Source: an uncultured beta proteobacterium (GTDB taxonomy: Bacteria > Pseudomonadota > Gammaproteobacteria > Burkholderiales > Burkholderiaceae). From it: 64,000 nucleotides of DNA. Of this stretch, positions 37,970 to 46,930 are shown in pieces. Every line of letters starts with the position of its first letter. The stretch's first letter is position 1. The stretch is from assembly GCA_903821995.1 (NCBI GenBank), contig CAIJNI010000039.1, positions 1-64,000 on the forward strand, read 5' to 3'. The notes below the pieces were generated by a model. It worked only from the letters and a program-made list of their open reading frames with translations. It had not been told where the DNA came from and did not search any database. The translations under genes and the position numbers were made by a program.

Positions 37970-38899
37970 TTAAAGGATGCATCAAGTTAACATACCCGCT
38001 TAAGAAGTTATGATGAGGTTATTCTTGTTAATTTGGCATATTATTAAAGAAATCTGCTACACCCCTACATTTAAAAATATATGAGTTTTCTATAAAATTA
38101 TGAATACAACGGCTATTTGGATAGGTCAACGTTTAGCCGCTTATCTCTCTAAAGAGACAGGGATAAATGGAGCTTCTCCAGCATCTAATCCGTTACATCT
38201 TCAAGAAACGCTTATGCCAGGAGATGTATTGCTAGTGGAAGGTGATTCTCGAATTAGTGGGGCTATAAAGTATCTTACTCAATCAACTTGGTCTCATGCC
38301 GCCCTATATGTGGGATATGAATTTTCAAATCGGTACCCTTCAGATTATTGCTTGATTGAAGCAGATATGTTGAATGGCGTTTGTTGTAGCAGTCTTGAAA
38401 AATATGCCCATTACCATACAAGAATTTGTCGACCCATAGGTCTAAATAAAAACGAATGTATTGAGGTGATCCAATATGCAATATCTCAAATTGGCCATCA
38501 ATATGATCTTCGTAATATTTTTGATCTGGTTAGATATTTACTGCCTAATCCTCCAGTACCAGAACGATTTAGAAGACAGCTATTAGAACTGGGAAGCGGT
38601 GACCCAACTCGCGCTATTTGTTCAACACTTATTGCCCAAGCATTTCAAAAAATACATTACCCCATCCTGCCTACCAATAAAAGCTTGATTAATAATGACA
38701 TAGAAACTGCCGAATACTTTCCTAGACAATTCAGCCCAAAGCACTATTCTTTCATAACGCCTAGAGATTTTGATGTTTCCCCGTACTTTGAGATTATTAA
38801 ACCTACAGTTGTTAGTGGGTTTAATTTTCACGATCTAGAGTGGGTGGGATAGCCCAAGAAAGGTTTTCTTAGCGACGCTAATTGAAGCGCATCCTTTAA
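37970..38899. repeat. 11-bp inverted repeat flanking the YiiX-like gene
   Basis: TTAAAGGATGC at 37970-37980 and GCATCCTTTAA at 38889-38899 are perfect inverse complements and bracket the gene at 38100-38852. No transposase is present. A match of this length over this distance could occur by chance. Confidence 0.3.
38100..38852 (+). CDS. YiiX/YebB-like NlpC/P60-superfamily cysteine hydrolase
   Basis: The 250-residue protein has the permuted papain-like layout. MPGDVLLVEGDSRISGAIKYLTQS leads to the His motif STWSHAALYVG, an acidic residue in LIEADMLNG, and the nucleophile Cys in TRAICSTLIAQAFQ near residue 180. Related enzymes act on lipids, amides or peptides; the substrate here is unknown. 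There is no signal peptide. It sits between tRNA-Arg and a degraded copy of the tRNA 3' end, so it was probably brought in by an integrated element. No integrase accompanies it. Confidence 0.78.
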   Translation: MNTTAIWIGQRLAAYLSKETGINGASPASNPLHLQETLMPGDVLLVEGDSRISGAIKYLTQSTWSHAALYVGYEFSNRYPSDYCLIEADMLNGVCCSSLEKYAHYHTRICRPIGLNKNECIEVIQYAISQIGHQYDLRNIFDLVRYLLPNPPVPERFRRQLLELGSGDPTRAICSTLIAQAFQKIHYPILPTNKSLINNDIETAEYFPRQFSPKHYSFITPRDFDVSPYFEIIKPTVVSGFNFHDLEWVG

Positions 38900-38937
38900 A
38901 AGGTTGTCTCTTAAAAAACCTTTGCGTCGGTGAATCA

Positions 38938-38957
38938 AATCGTGCTGGGTAGATTAA
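38938..38957 (+). repeat. Attachment-site-like direct repeat, distal degenerate copy
   Basis: AATCGTGCTGGGTAGATTAA matches the tRNA-Arg 3' end at 17 of 20 positions. It would be the far end of an element of about 1.1 kb carrying the YiiX-like gene. Confidence 0.5.
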
Positions 38958-39110
38958 TCGGTCAGTTTGGCGCAGCTTGTACAAACTATTCTCACTGATA
39001 TCAGTTTAATTGATCTTGTAGTCATTTGTTTGAATCTGAAACCAGAAGCGTTATGATGGAGGTTTAAGGGGCCTAATTTGATGCTCATTACAAAAGTGCC
39101 TTATTAAACT

Positions 39111-39974
39111 ATGGAAAATTTTTACCTACTGATTGCATTATGTTCGATGTGTTTTTATGGGTTAGGTGACGTTATTTTTAAAATAGCTGCTCGCAAAGGC
39201 CTGCCATCTCACCAGTTTTTAATTATGCAAACGATCTTTTTTCTTCCAAGTGCTTTGGTTCTAGGAGTAGCATCATCATCAATTCATTTTGGTGTTCCAT
39301 TTTTATATGGGATGTCTGCTGGAGTAACGCTTTATTTTTCATTGCTTTATTTTGCAATCAGTTTAAGCACTGGTGATGTGAGTGTTGTAGCTCCTGTTTA
39401 TAGGAGTAGTTTTATTTTATCAGCAACCCTTGCGATTGTTTTTTTAAATGAACCTCTTACTACTTATAAAATTTTGGCATTCTTTTTATTAGTGATTGCC
39501 GCATTTTTACTTCTGAGTAATCTCAATGTTCAGATGAACCATATGGCCCAAAGAGCTCAAACAAATAGAACGATTCGTACCCTTGCTATTGCTTCAGTCC
39601 TCCTGGGTATTACAGGTTTTATTTATAAATTGGGTGCAATCGCCGGTGGTAATTCAATATCCATTCTGACTGGTCAAGCCCTTATCTTCTTTCCATTGGC
39701 ATTTATATCTTGCTACCATAAAGAAAAAAAGATTATTTTTGTATGGAAATATCTTTATTTAGGTTTTTTGGCAGCACTCTTTTTATTTTTAGGACTCTAT
39801 CTTTTACTTGAGGCTTTAAAGTATGGACCGGCAAGTACTATCGTGCCTATCTCACAAATGAGTTTTGTAGTAACTGCTATTGCAGGTATTTTTATTTTCA
39901 AAGAAAAAATCTTATGGCAGAAAATTTTAGGATTAGCCTGCTCTGTAGGGGCGATTATTCTTTTAGCTCAGTAA
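39111..39974 (+). CDS. EamA/DMT-family transporter (paralog A)
   Basis: The 287-residue protein has ten predicted membrane helices in two EamA repeats. Typical elements are FYGLGDVIFKIAARKGLPSHQFL, VSVVAPVYRSSFILSATLAI with FLNEPLT at the end of the first repeat, and GPASTIVPISQMSFVVTAI with FKEKI near the end of the second. The substrate is unknown. It is clearly related to the gene at 42814-43659 (shared GMSAGV, YKLG.(L/I)AGG and GPAST.VPI.QMSF segments), pointing to a duplication. Confidence 0.85.
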   Translation: MENFYLLIALCSMCFYGLGDVIFKIAARKGLPSHQFLIMQTIFFLPSALVLGVASSSIHFGVPFLYGMSAGVTLYFSLLYFAISLSTGDVSVVAPVYRSSFILSATLAIVFLNEPLTTYKILAFFLLVIAAFLLLSNLNVQMNHMAQRAQTNRTIRTLAIASVLLGITGFIYKLGAIAGGNSISILTGQALIFFPLAFISCYHKEKKIIFVWKYLYLGFLAALFLFLGLYLLLEALKYGPASTIVPISQMSFVVTAIAGIFIFKEKILWQKILGLACSVGAIILLAQ

Positions 39975-40370
39975 CGGTTACTCATTTAGTGTCTGCGAAT
40001 CAGAGGTGCGATATTCAATTAATAATTGGATAATTATCCCTGTCATAGTAAAGATGATAGAAGATGGTTTGAGGTGAAGGTGTCAGCTTTTAAACAAAAA
40101 TCAGATATCTGTTACATCGTTACGCATATGCCAATTACAGAAACAATTTATAACCTAAAATAAAAGCTCTCTTTGGACGAGGCTTATTATCTGTTGACTT
40201 GTGGCTGTGCGCCATTCGAGATTATCAAGCTATAAATCAAAAAGCAGATACATACAAAAAAGCCAGTACGATATCCATCTCCACCTCCACCTCCACCTAA
40301 GCCATTGGCTGTAGATGTAGAACTCCACAGGATCCGTTAAGCATTCCTTTTATGTTTTTTGTCTTGCTAA
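39975..40370. other. 396-bp intergenic stretch
   Basis: I see no supported gene here. It contains a short CTCCAC simple repeat (about 40273-40299) and scattered short frames without ribosome-binding sites. Confidence 0.5.
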
Positions 40371-41702
40371 CTAATTTTTTACGGGGCCAGTATAGCGAAG
40401 TATGTAGATACCTTGTTGCGCGCCTCCAGTGACATAAATGTAGCCTCGATTGTCTACAAACACATCCTCCATTCGCACAAAATTACCATAGGATGGGATA
40501 TAAACTTTTTCTGGTAGACCAGCGACAAAGGATCCAACTTCTCTAGGTAATCTTTTATCAGATACATCATAAACACGAAGGCCAGCATTAAACCAAGTCA
40601 AATATACTAAATTACCTTGCTTCTGGACGTTGGGATTGTATTGCAATTGATTCATATTGTGTGGCCCAAAACGACCGCCCTTGTCACAAAAGTTTTTATA
40701 AGGTAAGCCGGGAGGTGGGACTGGAGTTGGGAAGCGGCTAACGGCAAAGGGTTTAGCTACATTCGAAATATCTACGACGGTAACGTGATCTAAAGGGCCC
40801 TTGCAATCCGAAATAACAGATTCTGAATTGACATAGACTAATTTACGATCCAGAGCAGGGGAAACGGTATGGACATCAAAACGATGTCCCTGTTGAAACT
40901 TGGTTTGTGATACAAATTTAGGTTTTGACATATCGCTAATATCCAAGATCACCATACCTGCATCACCATAGGATAGGTAGACTAAATTCCCATCAACAAA
41001 ATTTGGATTATGAAGATTAATATTAGGGTCTTTTTGTGGTTTTTCTCCACCTGCAACGTGTTGTCCTGGCATCCACCATCTTCCAACTTCTATGGGTTTA
41101 GCTGGGTTGATGATATCGAGTATGACGTAAATGTCACCATCATAGCCCTTCATATCGGCAGCTAAGTGAACGTAACGCCCACCTGAATAGGAATTTCGAT
41201 GAGTCCCACGTCCATTAGGATTATCGGTATGCCAACGCCCTAATTCTTTTGGGTTTAGTGGGTCCTTAACATCATAAAATATGACGCCAGCTTCGTATGG
41301 CTTATTGGGATCTAGACCAGTACCTGCTCGATTTTCTGGGCGTCCCAAAGCTGCAACCATAATGCCATCTGCAATGTCTACCTGAACAGTATTGGTATTG
41401 TCTGGTCCTGGGATAAATTTAACAACTTTTGGATTTTTGGGATCAGTCACGTCAATCACACTCCAGCCAGGAACGCTATAGTGTGCGGTAATGGCATAAA
41501 GACGATCGCCTGCACGTGTTAAAGAAATTTTAAAACCAGGTTTATCGTTGACCGAAGTGTAACTAACGACCTCCATATTTTCCGAAGACCATCCTGGGGG
41601 GATTGTGTCGGCTTTGGGTGAGGACACAATGCTACTCAGGCTAAGGAATAAAGTAAGACATAATAGTTTTGGTAAGCCGCAAGTTTTTGAGAGTGTATTC
41701 AT
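40371..41702 (-). CDS. Secreted LVIVD-repeat beta-propeller protein
   Basis: The 443-residue protein has a signal peptide (hydrophobic core LLCLTLFLSLSSIV) and repeated beta-propeller blades. Each contains a variant of 'V(I/V)D(V/I)(S/T)DP..P' (WSVIDVTDPKNPKVV, VIFYDVKDPLNPKEL, MVILDISDMSKPKFV, VTVVDISNVAKPFAV, LRVYDVSDKRLPREV). These match the LVIVD repeat family of periplasmic or surface proteins with no firm function. An HRFDVHTVSP/GPHNMNQ segment has several His that could bind metal. It is isolated, with its own likely promoter upstream. Confidence 0.78.
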   Translation of the reverse strand: MNTLSKTCGLPKLLCLTLFLSLSSIVSSPKADTIPPGWSSENMEVVSYTSVNDKPGFKISLTRAGDRLYAITAHYSVPGWSVIDVTDPKNPKVVKFIPGPDNTNTVQVDIADGIMVAALGRPENRAGTGLDPNKPYEAGVIFYDVKDPLNPKELGRWHTDNPNGRGTHRNSYSGGRYVHLAADMKGYDGDIYVILDIINPAKPIEVGRWWMPGQHVAGGEKPQKDPNINLHNPNFVDGNLVYLSYGDAGMVILDISDMSKPKFVSQTKFQQGHRFDVHTVSPALDRKLVYVNSESVISDCKGPLDHVTVVDISNVAKPFAVSRFPTPVPPPGLPYKNFCDKGGRFGPHNMNQLQYNPNVQKQGNLVYLTWFNAGLRVYDVSDKRLPREVGSFVAGLPEKVYIPSYGNFVRMEDVFVDNRGYIYVTGGAQQGIYILRYTGPVKN

Positions 41703-41978
41703 TAGATCTCCTTGTTTTATCTTTTTTTCTTACTTTACTCCAGAATGGATGGTGTTTCCAGTGATTGAAGGGATTACCCTAGATTGATGAAAATGGCATC
41801 TATGCTCACGGCCATGGGGAGTTATGCATTGCTTTAGATTTTGAGTTATAAATTTTCTAAAGTTATGATTTTGATAGCTTAAAGAAACTTAATGATGCCT
41901 AAAGAAAGTGCAAATAGAGGAATCTTATCCTTTAGAATGTGTCAAAATATATATTAAGAATATTTAAAGGAGATGATT

Positions 41979-42158
41979 GTGAGTAAACTTTCAAATAATA
42001 TAAGCTGGGGATTTATTGGATGGATCCTAATTCTTAGTGGTTTAGTTTTTTACGTACAGGGTTATAAGCCGATTATCTTTGGAATTGGAATTCTAGTTAT
42101 TTTTTATCGTGCTGTAACTGTGCATGTCGATGACTATGAGCCAAAAATAAATCATTAA
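41979..42158 (+). CDS. Small membrane protein, 59 residues
   Basis: I do not recognise the family. The product has two predicted membrane helices (FIGWILILSGLVFYVQGY and IIFGIGILVIFYRAV) and a short acidic tail. A GTG start is chosen because AAGGAG lies 6 bases before it; the in-frame ATG two codons upstream directly abuts that site and is less likely to be used. The good ribosome-binding site supports a real gene. Confidence 0.6.
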   Translation: MSKLSNNISWGFIGWILILSGLVFYVQGYKPIIFGIGILVIFYRAVTVHVDDYEPKINH

Positions 42159-42218
42159 CTATTAAAGTCCGTAATTAGTTATCAGTGTGAATGATATAAA
42201 AACTTCACACTCATCGAA

Positions 42219-42425
42219 TTATTTTTTATGATCAAGCTGTAAAACAGTTGGGTCGTAGTTTTCACCATAATACGTGATCCAATCATCGCCTAATAGTTCG
42301 CAAGGATGTTGAGTTCTATCGGAGCCATTACCGCACATTATAGAATCGACCGGGCAATATCGATCACAACCCCAGCAGATTCTTTCTGGGTGTGCTGGCT
42401 TAATAGGAAATATTTTTCTTAACAT
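42219..42425 (-). CDS. DUF3079 protein
   Basis: The 68-residue protein carries the family motif PAHPERICWGCDRYCP followed by MCGNGSDRTQHPCELLGDDW. It has five Cys and two conserved His, in a spacing that could bind a metal. DUF3079 proteins are common in Burkholderiales and uncharacterised. A reasonable ribosome-binding site (GGAGG) lies just upstream. Confidence 0.85.
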   Translation of the reverse strand: MLRKIFPIKPAHPERICWGCDRYCPVDSIMCGNGSDRTQHPCELLGDDWITYYGENYDPTVLQLDHKK

Positions 42426-42813
42426 TTAGCCTCCGTATTAATTAGAAGCTACTTAACAGTTATAACTATTGATTTAAATCATAAAAATGAGATTATTTTA
42501 TGTATTAGCTGATCTCTTCAAAGATGGGAGGATTAGGCTATCAAAAACACTCCAAATTTAAGCGTTTAGTTTCAACTGAGGCACATATGATAAGGCAGTG
42601 ATAAAATTGCGAAAGTTTCAATTATCTTGTTACTCAATTGATGGCAGTATCAGTAATCAATTCTTCGAAAAATTAAAAACGAACTGATTCTAAAGTTGGA
42701 GGTAATGTAACTTGCAATTGCATTTATTTTTTATGCAAGGCCCCTCCAAAATGGTACAAGTATGTTAATAATACAATTTCAAGAATCAACCTAAAATAGT
42801 AATAGATTTACTT
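42426..42813. other. 388-bp intergenic stretch
   Basis: I find no supported gene or RNA. The sequence is AT-rich with short open frames lacking starts. It separates the DUF3079 gene from the second EamA transporter. Confidence 0.5.
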
Positions 42814-43659
42814 ATGAATAAAAGTATTCAGCTTGCTCTATCTGCGATGCTCTTTTACGGGCTCCTTGATATTGTTTACAAACGAACGGCCACAAGAGGA
42901 ATTCAAGCTTATCAATTTATGGCATTACAAACCTGTTTTTTTCTCCCAGGTATTTTGCTTTATAGTTATTTCTCTCAATCCTTAACGATTGGTATTCCAT
43001 TTTTATGGGGGATGTCAGCGGGAGTTTTTAGCTTGATTGGCTTGATTCATTTCTCGAATAGTCTTACAAGTGGAGCAGTGAGTATTGTTGTGCCTGTATT
43101 TCGTTTGAGTTTTATTGTTACGTCATTGCTTGCAGTCATTTTTCTGGGAGAACACTTAAGCCTATTAAAAATAGGATCTTTTGTACTATCCATAGTTGCA
43201 ATATGGCTTTTATTAGGAGGTGGCGCTGTGGATACGCGCATTACTAAAAAAGCTTTAGGAGAGGTGCTCATTGCAACAGCTATGATGGGATGCGTCAGTT
43301 TTATCTATAAATTAGGTACTTTAGCCGGCGGGAGTCCTGCAACAGTGATTACTGGACAAGCGAGTTTATTTTTTCCACTAGCAATTGGTCTTGCGATATA
43401 TCGTGATAAAGGCTTTAAGCTTCCTGTACATGGATATAAGTTCGGTGCGGCAGCGGGCGTTCTTCTTTTGGGAGCGCTGACTTTTTTAATTGCAGGACTT
43501 GAGCTTGGACCGGCGAGCACCCTCGTGCCTATCGCGCAAATGAGCTTTATTATCACAGCTTGCTTTGGGATTATTTTCTTGAAAGAGAAGCTTAACATCA
43601 GAAAAACAGTTGGTTTTTCCTGCGCAATCCTAGCGCTCACTGGACTTGCGTTAAGTTAA
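42814..43659 (+). CDS. EamA/DMT-family transporter (paralog B)
   Basis: The 281-residue protein has ten membrane helices in two EamA repeats. It shares with the gene at 39111 the opening FYGLLDIVYKRTATRG, FLWGMSAGVFSLIGL, VSIVVPVFRLSFIVTSLLAVIFLGEHLS, VSFIYKLGTLAGG and LGPASTLVPIAQMSF segments. The substrate is not predictable. It is followed by the GrdB-like selenoprotein gene but is not clearly coupled to it (124-bp gap). Confidence 0.85.
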   Translation: MNKSIQLALSAMLFYGLLDIVYKRTATRGIQAYQFMALQTCFFLPGILLYSYFSQSLTIGIPFLWGMSAGVFSLIGLIHFSNSLTSGAVSIVVPVFRLSFIVTSLLAVIFLGEHLSLLKIGSFVLSIVAIWLLLGGGAVDTRITKKALGEVLIATAMMGCVSFIYKLGTLAGGSPATVITGQASLFFPLAIGLAIYRDKGFKLPVHGYKFGAAAGVLLLGALTFLIAGLELGPASTLVPIAQMSFIITACFGIIFLKEKLNIRKTVGFSCAILALTGLALS

Positions 43660-43783
43660 TTGTGATTGAAGTCATCCAACTTACAATACAGTTGTGGTTC
43701 TATAAAATTGTGTAGTATGGAGATGAGGACATCTGAATCGACTATAGTTGTCAGAACAACAAAAATTAATTGAGGAGAAATTT

Positions 43784-45031
43784 ATGGTGAGACTTGCTGA
43801 TTTATCTTTAGGGGAACAAAAGCTTCACCTAGATAGGATTGCGACTTTGCCAAATTTTCCGGATCCAGTTTTAACGCCTTGTAAGCCATTGAACCAAATG
43901 CGGATAGCTTTGATTACAACAGCAGGAATACATACGCAACAGGACCAAGCTTTTGATACGATGGGTTCAGGTATGGATTACAGAGTTATACCTGTTGATA
44001 CTGAAGAAAAAGATTATGTCATGAGTCATTTGTCAGTGAACTTTGATAGAACTGGTTTTCAATCGGATACAAATGTAGTTTTTCCTTTGCAACGATTAAA
44101 AGAGTTAGTCAAAGATTCTGTTATTGGATCGTTGGCAAAGTTTCACTATTCCTTTATGGGGGCGATAGCACCTGTGACTCGCTATGAAGCAAAAGTTAAA
44201 GAATTGGCTAACTTACTGAAGCAAGATCAGGTAGACGCGGTCATACTTACCCCAGTATGACCATTATGCACTTGCGCCGTGAGCGCAATCGGCATGTACC
44301 TTGAAGAACAAGGGATATCAACTGTATCAATTAGTTTAATTCGTGAGCATACTGTTGCACTTAAAGCACCGAGAGCACTATGGGTGCCATTTATTCTAGG
44401 TAGACCTCTTGGAGCTCCTAATCGGCCTGATTTTCAGAGAAAAGTTTTATTAGAAGCTTTAGAGTTGTTACAAGAGACGCAGTGGCCTGTCTTAAAGGAT
44501 TTTACTGAAGAAGCTCCCCAGGATGAGCTCGGGTTTTATACTGAGGCTCTTGTTTGCCCAGTTAGTTTTCCAGGTAAAACGCTTGAAGGTTCCCTCCAAA
44601 ATCGGCTACACAACGAGATTTTGCAATTAAAGGCTTGGTATTCATTGGCAGTTCAAGTCAAGGGTAGAACTACGACGGGCATTACGGGGTCTTCTGCTGA
44701 GGAACTAGGAAAATTCATTGCCTCATGGACAACCAATCAAGAGCAACAAAAATTAAATAATTTAGATGACTTGCCAGCGGCTACTTTAAAGTTGGCCACT
44801 GATGAGCTTAAGGCTTTTTATTACGAAGCTAAATCTGTGCAACCTGGAAAACATTCATTTGTCAGTATTGGGGATTGGTTTTGGTTTGAGACGACTGCAG
44901 GTGAAGTATTTTTAGCGATTAAAGATAAAGTATCTCAGCTTGATGATCCAACATTTAAAGGGTTAGCAACCACAAGTCTTGTGCCAAGAGTTATTCAGCA
45001 ACGAGTGGCAGAAAGGTCAGCAAAAACTTAA
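43784..45031 (+). CDS. GrdB-like selenoprotein (glycine/sarcosine/betaine reductase selenoprotein B family), UGA read as Sec159
   Basis: One frame runs from an ATG with a strong ribosome-binding site (GAGGAG) to a TAA at 45031, interrupted only by TGA at 44258-44260. The product is 415 residues with selenocysteine at 159, in the context AVILTPV-U-PLCTC, a UxxC redox motif. Upstream and downstream parts both match the GrdB/PrdB-like family: MRIALITTAGIHTQQDQAF and DYRVIP before it, MYLEEQGISTVSISL and LWVPFILGRPLGAP after it. The second part has no start or ribosome-binding site of its own. A SECIS-like hairpin follows the TGA. Clostridial GrdB reduces glycine or betaine; the role in an aerobic betaproteobacterium is unknown. 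selA/B/C are not in the window. Confidence 0.8.
44272..44288 (+). promoter_or_regulatory. Bacterial SECIS-like hairpin downstream of the in-frame TGA
   Basis: TTGCGC-CGTGA-GCGCAA is a perfect 6-bp stem with a 5-base loop that has G at its second position. The loop begins 17 bases after the TGA. These values fall in the range described for bacterial SelB-binding elements (apical loop about 16-37 bases from UGA, small loop with an early G). Confidence 0.7.
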
Positions 45032-45130
45032 TTGGTTGGCACACATGGCCTCATTGACCAAATAGTAAGGTTTGTCACATATACGTAATAAAATGATTGC
45101 TAGTTAACTTTTTTCATTTGAGCGCAATTA

Positions 45131-46555
45131 ATGTCTAAAAAATATCTGCTAGCAGCTTTTTCAACCTATGTACTGTTATTCAGTAACACGGTTGGTGCTC
45201 ATGAAGGAGATGCTTATTCTTCTGGGAAGTCAGGAGGACTCAGTGTTCCAGTTACAGATGGTCCTGCAGAACTTAGTGACGAGGAAATTGCTAAAAGATT
45301 TAATGTGTTTTATCAAACTACATTTATAGGTCAAACTAAGCCTGGAATGTCTCAATTATATAGTGGCCCGAACAGTCTTCAAGCTACTTATGAAACTGGC
45401 TTTACATGGACTACAACTTCACATATTGGATGGAAGATTGCCCCTCACACAGAAGCATTTTTAAATATTGAGGCAGTATCAGGAGTACCATTTTCTAATT
45501 TAAATGGTCTAGGGGGTTTTACAAATGGTGAGGCAACCAGAGCTCAGGGTGCAGACTTAAAGTTTTATAGACAGCGCGCTTTTATTCGCCATACTGAAAA
45601 TTTTTCTGATGATCTTAATAAGCTAGAAGAGGAAGCGAATCAATTTCCCATGTTGGTTTCAAAAAATCGTCTAGTAGTGACAACAGGTAATTTTTCATTG
45701 CTTGATGTCATGGATGACAATTCTTTTGCAAAAGACCCACGAACTCAATTTTTAAATTGGGGCAATATGACTTATGCCGCATATGACTATGCGGCAGATG
45801 CAAGAGGATTTGGATGGGGAATTGCTTTTGAATGGTACAAAGATAATTGGGCTTATCGTTATGCAAGGTTAACAGTTCCGAGGACTCCAAATGAATTAGT
45901 TGTTGATAGCCAATTTTTTTCTCACTATGGGGATAATTTCGAAATTGAAAGAGGTCATGAGATTAATGGGCTTCCAGGAAAAATTCGAATACTAGCGTAT
46001 CGTGATCGTCAGATCATGGCTCGATACGATGATGCATTAGCTTTGATTAAGGCGGATCCTACTCTTACTGGAACGCAGACCATATTAAATTCTCGGTACA
46101 GTGAACAGGTAAAGATAGGGCTAGGGGTTAACTTAGAGCAAAATATTACTAAAAATATTGGTGTGTACTTTAGGGGAATGATTTCCGACGGACAGACGGA
46201 GACACTAGCTTTTACTGAAGCTGATAATTCAATAGCAACGGGTGTGAGTTTTAGTGGGGCCATTTGGAAAAGACCTACAGATACTTTCGGAATTTCCGTT
46301 TTACAAAATGGACTCTCTGACGCACGTAAAAGTTATTTGGCAGCAGGTGGGATCTCCTTCTTTATTGGAGATTACTCTGCTCCAGGGCAATCTCTTAATT
46401 ACTCCCCTGAGAAAATCGTTGAAACTTATTATAGTTGGGGAGTATATAAAGGTACGTGGTTAACAGCAAACTACCAACATATCAATAATCCGGCATACAA
46501 TGCGGATCGTGGGCCTGCTAATTTCTTCGGTGTTAGATTTCACGCGGAGTACTGA
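45131..46555 (+). CDS. Outer-membrane porin, OprB/carbohydrate-porin-like
   Basis: The 474-residue protein has a signal peptide ending near GAHEGD and a predicted beta-barrel. It shows alternating aromatic strands (for example WGIAFEWYKDNWAYRYARL and TWLTANYQHINNPAYN) and ends with Tyr in a typical porin terminus (GVRFHAEY). The segments DARGFGWGIAFEWY and QHINNPAYNADRGPANFFGVR fit the OprB-like sugar porin family. The substrate is uncertain. It lies 99 bases after the selenoprotein gene, with an own-promoter-sized gap. Confidence 0.75.
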   Translation: MSKKYLLAAFSTYVLLFSNTVGAHEGDAYSSGKSGGLSVPVTDGPAELSDEEIAKRFNVFYQTTFIGQTKPGMSQLYSGPNSLQATYETGFTWTTTSHIGWKIAPHTEAFLNIEAVSGVPFSNLNGLGGFTNGEATRAQGADLKFYRQRAFIRHTENFSDDLNKLEEEANQFPMLVSKNRLVVTTGNFSLLDVMDDNSFAKDPRTQFLNWGNMTYAAYDYAADARGFGWGIAFEWYKDNWAYRYARLTVPRTPNELVVDSQFFSHYGDNFEIERGHEINGLPGKIRILAYRDRQIMARYDDALALIKADPTLTGTQTILNSRYSEQVKIGLGVNLEQNITKNIGVYFRGMISDGQTETLAFTEADNSIATGVSFSGAIWKRPTDTFGISVLQNGLSDARKSYLAAGGISFFIGDYSAPGQSLNYSPEKIVETYYSWGVYKGTWLTANYQHINNPAYNADRGPANFFGVRFHAEY

Positions 46556-46637
46556 TCTTTGATAGAAGATTTTTATTTATTTTAAGATTGAGCAATTCTC
46601 TGCTTCAAGATGCCGATATTGTGATTATATAAATAGA

Positions 46638-46910
46638 ATGATACAAACTAAACAATTTACAAGTGGGGTCATTAGAATGGCTGAGTATGATTCAGCTTCG
46701 CGCCAGTTAGAGCTAACGTTTGATAACAAAACAAGGTTAGCTTATATTCAAGTTCCCCAGTGGATTTTTGATCGGATCAGTCGTGATCCAAGTCCAAAGG
46801 CATTTTGGGAGGACAATATAGCTCAAGAGTATTCCAAAGGAGAAGTAAAAGCGACTCCAACTGATTTAAATCTTAAACAACAGCTTAATGACTTATTTAG
46901 AAAAAGTTAA
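46638..46910 (+). CDS. KTSC-domain protein
   Basis: The 90-residue protein reads SGVIRMAEYDSASRQLELTF, then YIQVPQWIFDRISRDPSPKAFWEDNI. This is the pattern of the small KTSC domain (a Ser/Ile-led strand, YD, LxLxF, then VP and a final helix). Its function is unknown; KTSC proteins are sometimes linked to RNA or ribosome functions. It is monocistronic. Confidence 0.7.
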   Translation: MIQTKQFTSGVIRMAEYDSASRQLELTFDNKTRLAYIQVPQWIFDRISRDPSPKAFWEDNIAQEYSKGEVKATPTDLNLKQQLNDLFRKS

Positions 46911-46930
46911 TTCAGCCTGAAAATAATCTT

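Noticed and set aside
37689-37985. A 98-codon minus-strand frame across tRNA-Arg
   Set aside because: Its translation contains the well-known artefact pattern of frames antisense to tRNA genes (STIRTCDLQL). The plus-strand cloverleaf explains the sequence.
40273-40299. CTCCAC repeats as a CRISPR or functional repeat array
   Set aside because: Only about four hexamer copies with no spacers; a simple-sequence repeat in a gene-free stretch. I saw no CRISPR array anywhere in the window.
44279-45031. A separate gene starting with GTG after the in-frame TGA
   Set aside because: No ribosome-binding site precedes it and its first residues align inside the GrdB-like family, so reading through the TGA is a better explanation.
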